A program made the translations under genes and the position numbers. Positions 27,134 to 28,002 of a stretch of 28,002 bases of DNA are shown piece by piece. The notes under the pieces were generated by a model. That model had not been told where the DNA came from and did no database searches. It saw nothing but the letters and a program-made list of their open reading frames with translations. Origin of the DNA: a virus; IMG/VR virus record IMGVR_UViG_3300046513_000248, positions 1 to 28,002 of that record. One strand, written 5' to 3'. Position 1 is the stretch's first letter; every line of letters begins with the position of its first letter.

Positions 27134-27366
27134 TCAAAGCGAGAAGCGGCAACCTGGTGATCTTCGGCCTCGAAGGCAAGAACATCGAGCGCCTGAAAGC
27201 CGGCGACCCCATGCTGTTCAAGATGAGCGAGCTGGGCAAGGCCGGCGCCGACGACGTGGTCGCCATCGTGTACGGGGACACCCAGGACGACATCCTGGCG
27301 GCGATCGAGAAGCAGTTCGGCCTCAAGATGCCGAAGATCGAGCCGGTCAACGAGAGGCCAACATGA
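27130..27366 (+). CDS. Small hypothetical protein
   Basis: A 78-residue product, MIKARSGNLVIFGLEGKNIE, which reads like one compact alpha/beta domain ending in a FGLKMPKIEPV stretch. It starts in an ATGA overlap; a longer frame upstream is a shadow of the zinc-ribbon gene. Function not recognised, though small phage proteins with the same opening strand exist. Confidence 0.6.
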   Translation: MIKARSGNLVIFGLEGKNIERLKAGDPMLFKMSELGKAGADDVVAIVYGDTQDDILAAIEKQFGLKMPKIEPVNERPT

Positions 27367-27602
27367 ACATGCGATCGAAGAAGCGCGCCATGGTGGCGCG
27401 CACGATCCCCGAGCCGGCCGGCTATCCCGAGCCATTGACCAGCGTGCGCCTGGCCCGCGTCGAGCTGCTACGCAGACCCGGCGCACTGCAGGAAGTGCAG
27501 GACCTCATCGGGCGGATGAGAGGCCCCGGCGCGAAGATCCTGCGCGGCATGCTCGCCGCGGATCTGAAACTGATGGACCAGCTGGACCGGAGCCGCGCAT
27601 GA
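27363..27602 (+). CDS. Small basic helical protein
   Basis: A 79-residue product, MNMRSKKRAMVARTIPEPAG, basic at the N-terminus with a helical C-terminal half (QEVQDLIGRMRGPGAKILRG). The ATG overlaps the previous stop; a second ATG is two codons later. It overlaps the next gene by 4 bases. Unknown. Confidence 0.55.
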   Translation: MNMRSKKRAMVARTIPEPAGYPEPLTSVRLARVELLRRPGALQEVQDLIGRMRGPGAKILRGMLAADLKLMDQLDRSRA

Positions 27603-27775
27603 AGAAGATCCCGCCCGAAACACGCGCGGCGATCGTGAGCCGCCGCCGGCGCGAAGGCCTGACCCACGTCGCCCTGGCGGCCGAGTTCAAGGTCAGCAAG
27701 TTCGCGGTCGGGAAGATCCTGCGCCGCGCGCAGGCGCGCGATCAGTCGGCTGCTGCAGATGCCGCCAATCCATAA
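27599..27775 (+). CDS. 58-residue homeodomain-like helix-turn-helix protein
   Basis: The frame opens at ATG 27599 and ends TAA at 27773-27775. The product MKKIPPETRAAIVSRRRREG continues LTHVALAAEFKVSKFAVGKI, giving a compact helix-turn-helix of the kind seen in transposase N-termini and small phage regulators. It is the last gene of the coupled chain before the intergenic palindrome. Not in a longer frame, and supported by its ATGA overlap. Confidence 0.6.
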   Translation: MKKIPPETRAAIVSRRRREGLTHVALAAEFKVSKFAVGKILRRAQARDQSAAADAANP

Positions 27776-27789
27776 CCGTTTCCCCCGCG

Positions 27790-27805
27790 CATAATTAGCA
27801 TTATG
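27790..27805. promoter_or_regulatory. Palindrome before the last gene
   Basis: CATAAT (27790-27795) and ATTATG (27800-27805) are perfect inverted 6-mers around a 4-base centre, in a short AT-rich gap. Probably an operator or part of the promoter for the gene at 27835. Confidence 0.45.
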
Positions 27806-27834
27806 TCAAATTCCACCAATCAAGAAAGCACGAT

Positions 27835-28002
27835 ATGGACGATTTGAAGATTCCCCTGCCAGGTCGTGGCGAACCTGACTTTCAGCTTCCAATCCTGGTC
27901 ACGCTCGATGGCCTGTACGCAGCCAGCCTGTATTTCGACTGGAGCCAGGAGACGGTGGGCTTCGGCCAATGCAGCATTTACATCAAGGACGGCAAGGTGA
28001 TC
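27835..28002 (+). CDS. Hypothetical protein, partial (3' end outside window)
   Basis: The frame starts at ATG 27835 and runs to the window edge: MDDLKIPLPGRGEPDFQLPI and LVTLDGLYAASLYFDWSQET, ending IYIKDGKVI. Only 56 codons are visible. It follows a promoter-like AT-rich gap and so likely begins a new transcript. No family is recognised. Confidence 0.55.
   Translation, partial: MDDLKIPLPGRGEPDFQLPILVTLDGLYAASLYFDWSQETVGFGQCSIYIKDGKVI

Noticed and set aside
1-28002. tRNA, rRNA, insertion sequence, integrase and attachment site
   Set aside because: None was recognised by eye in this window. A tRNA covariance search and a whole-element assembly would settle it.

Overview
The window looks like part of a temperate phage-plasmid (a phage whose prophage state is an extrachromosomal plasmid) from a high-GC betaproteobacterium, most likely of the order Burkholderiales. 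Three things suggest this: phage lysogeny, recombination and virion genes share one contig with a complete plasmid maintenance set (ParA, ParB, centromere-like palindromes, a TrfA-type initiator with iterons); the two H-NS proteins have the C-terminal pattern common in Burkholderiales; and no integrase is visible. The host is an inference from protein style and base composition, not from a marker gene.

Layout. Bases 1-1242 (minus strand) are the edge of the late virion module: a LamG-fold structural protein cut by the window, a small structural protein, a terminator and another small virion-module protein. Bases 1516-7878 (minus strand) form one tightly overlapping early operon running leftwards from the immunity region: YdaS/Cro-like regulator, Ref-like HNH nuclease, coiled-coil protein, SF2 helicase, Toprim primase, VWA protein, several unknowns, a DUF1064-type nuclease and a Q-like late antiterminator with a zinc finger. 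Bases 7879-7999 are the switch region, with three 17-bp operators. The divergent repressor gene (8000-8626) ends at a good terminator. A second promoter with two more copies of the operator drives the rightward operon from 8898: recombination genes (a protein of a conserved phage family, a PD-(D/E)XK exonuclease), a stand-alone RNA polymerase alpha-CTD look-alike, SSB, an XRE protein, three tandem paralogues, NinB and small proteins.

Bases 14500-17250 are the partition locus: three copies of a 19-bp palindrome (one inside parB), a gene lying between two of them, then parA and parB. Bases 17375-21695 are a chain of overlapping small genes, including a second set of three tandem paralogues and two consecutive H-NS-like genes. 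Bases 21750-23328 hold the trfA-like initiator gene and the plasmid origin: seven iterons with a 21-bp period, DnaA boxes, an AT-rich stretch and an inverted pair of iteron-like arms surrounding a repressor-operator-like site. Bases 23329-27775 begin with a 584-residue protein of unknown function, with three W-x2-E repeats and a C-terminal domain shared with the protein encoded inside the partition locus; further small phage-type genes follow.

How it may work together (inference): one repressor controls the leftward lytic operon and the rightward recombination operon and may also read a site next to the plasmid origin. In lysogeny TrfA plus iterons and ParAB/palindromes would maintain the plasmid, with H-NS proteins silencing it; on induction the helicase-primase set would replicate the phage and Q would switch on the virion genes. 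The repressor seems to lack the catalytic lysine of self-cleaving repressors, so induction may not follow the standard RecA route.
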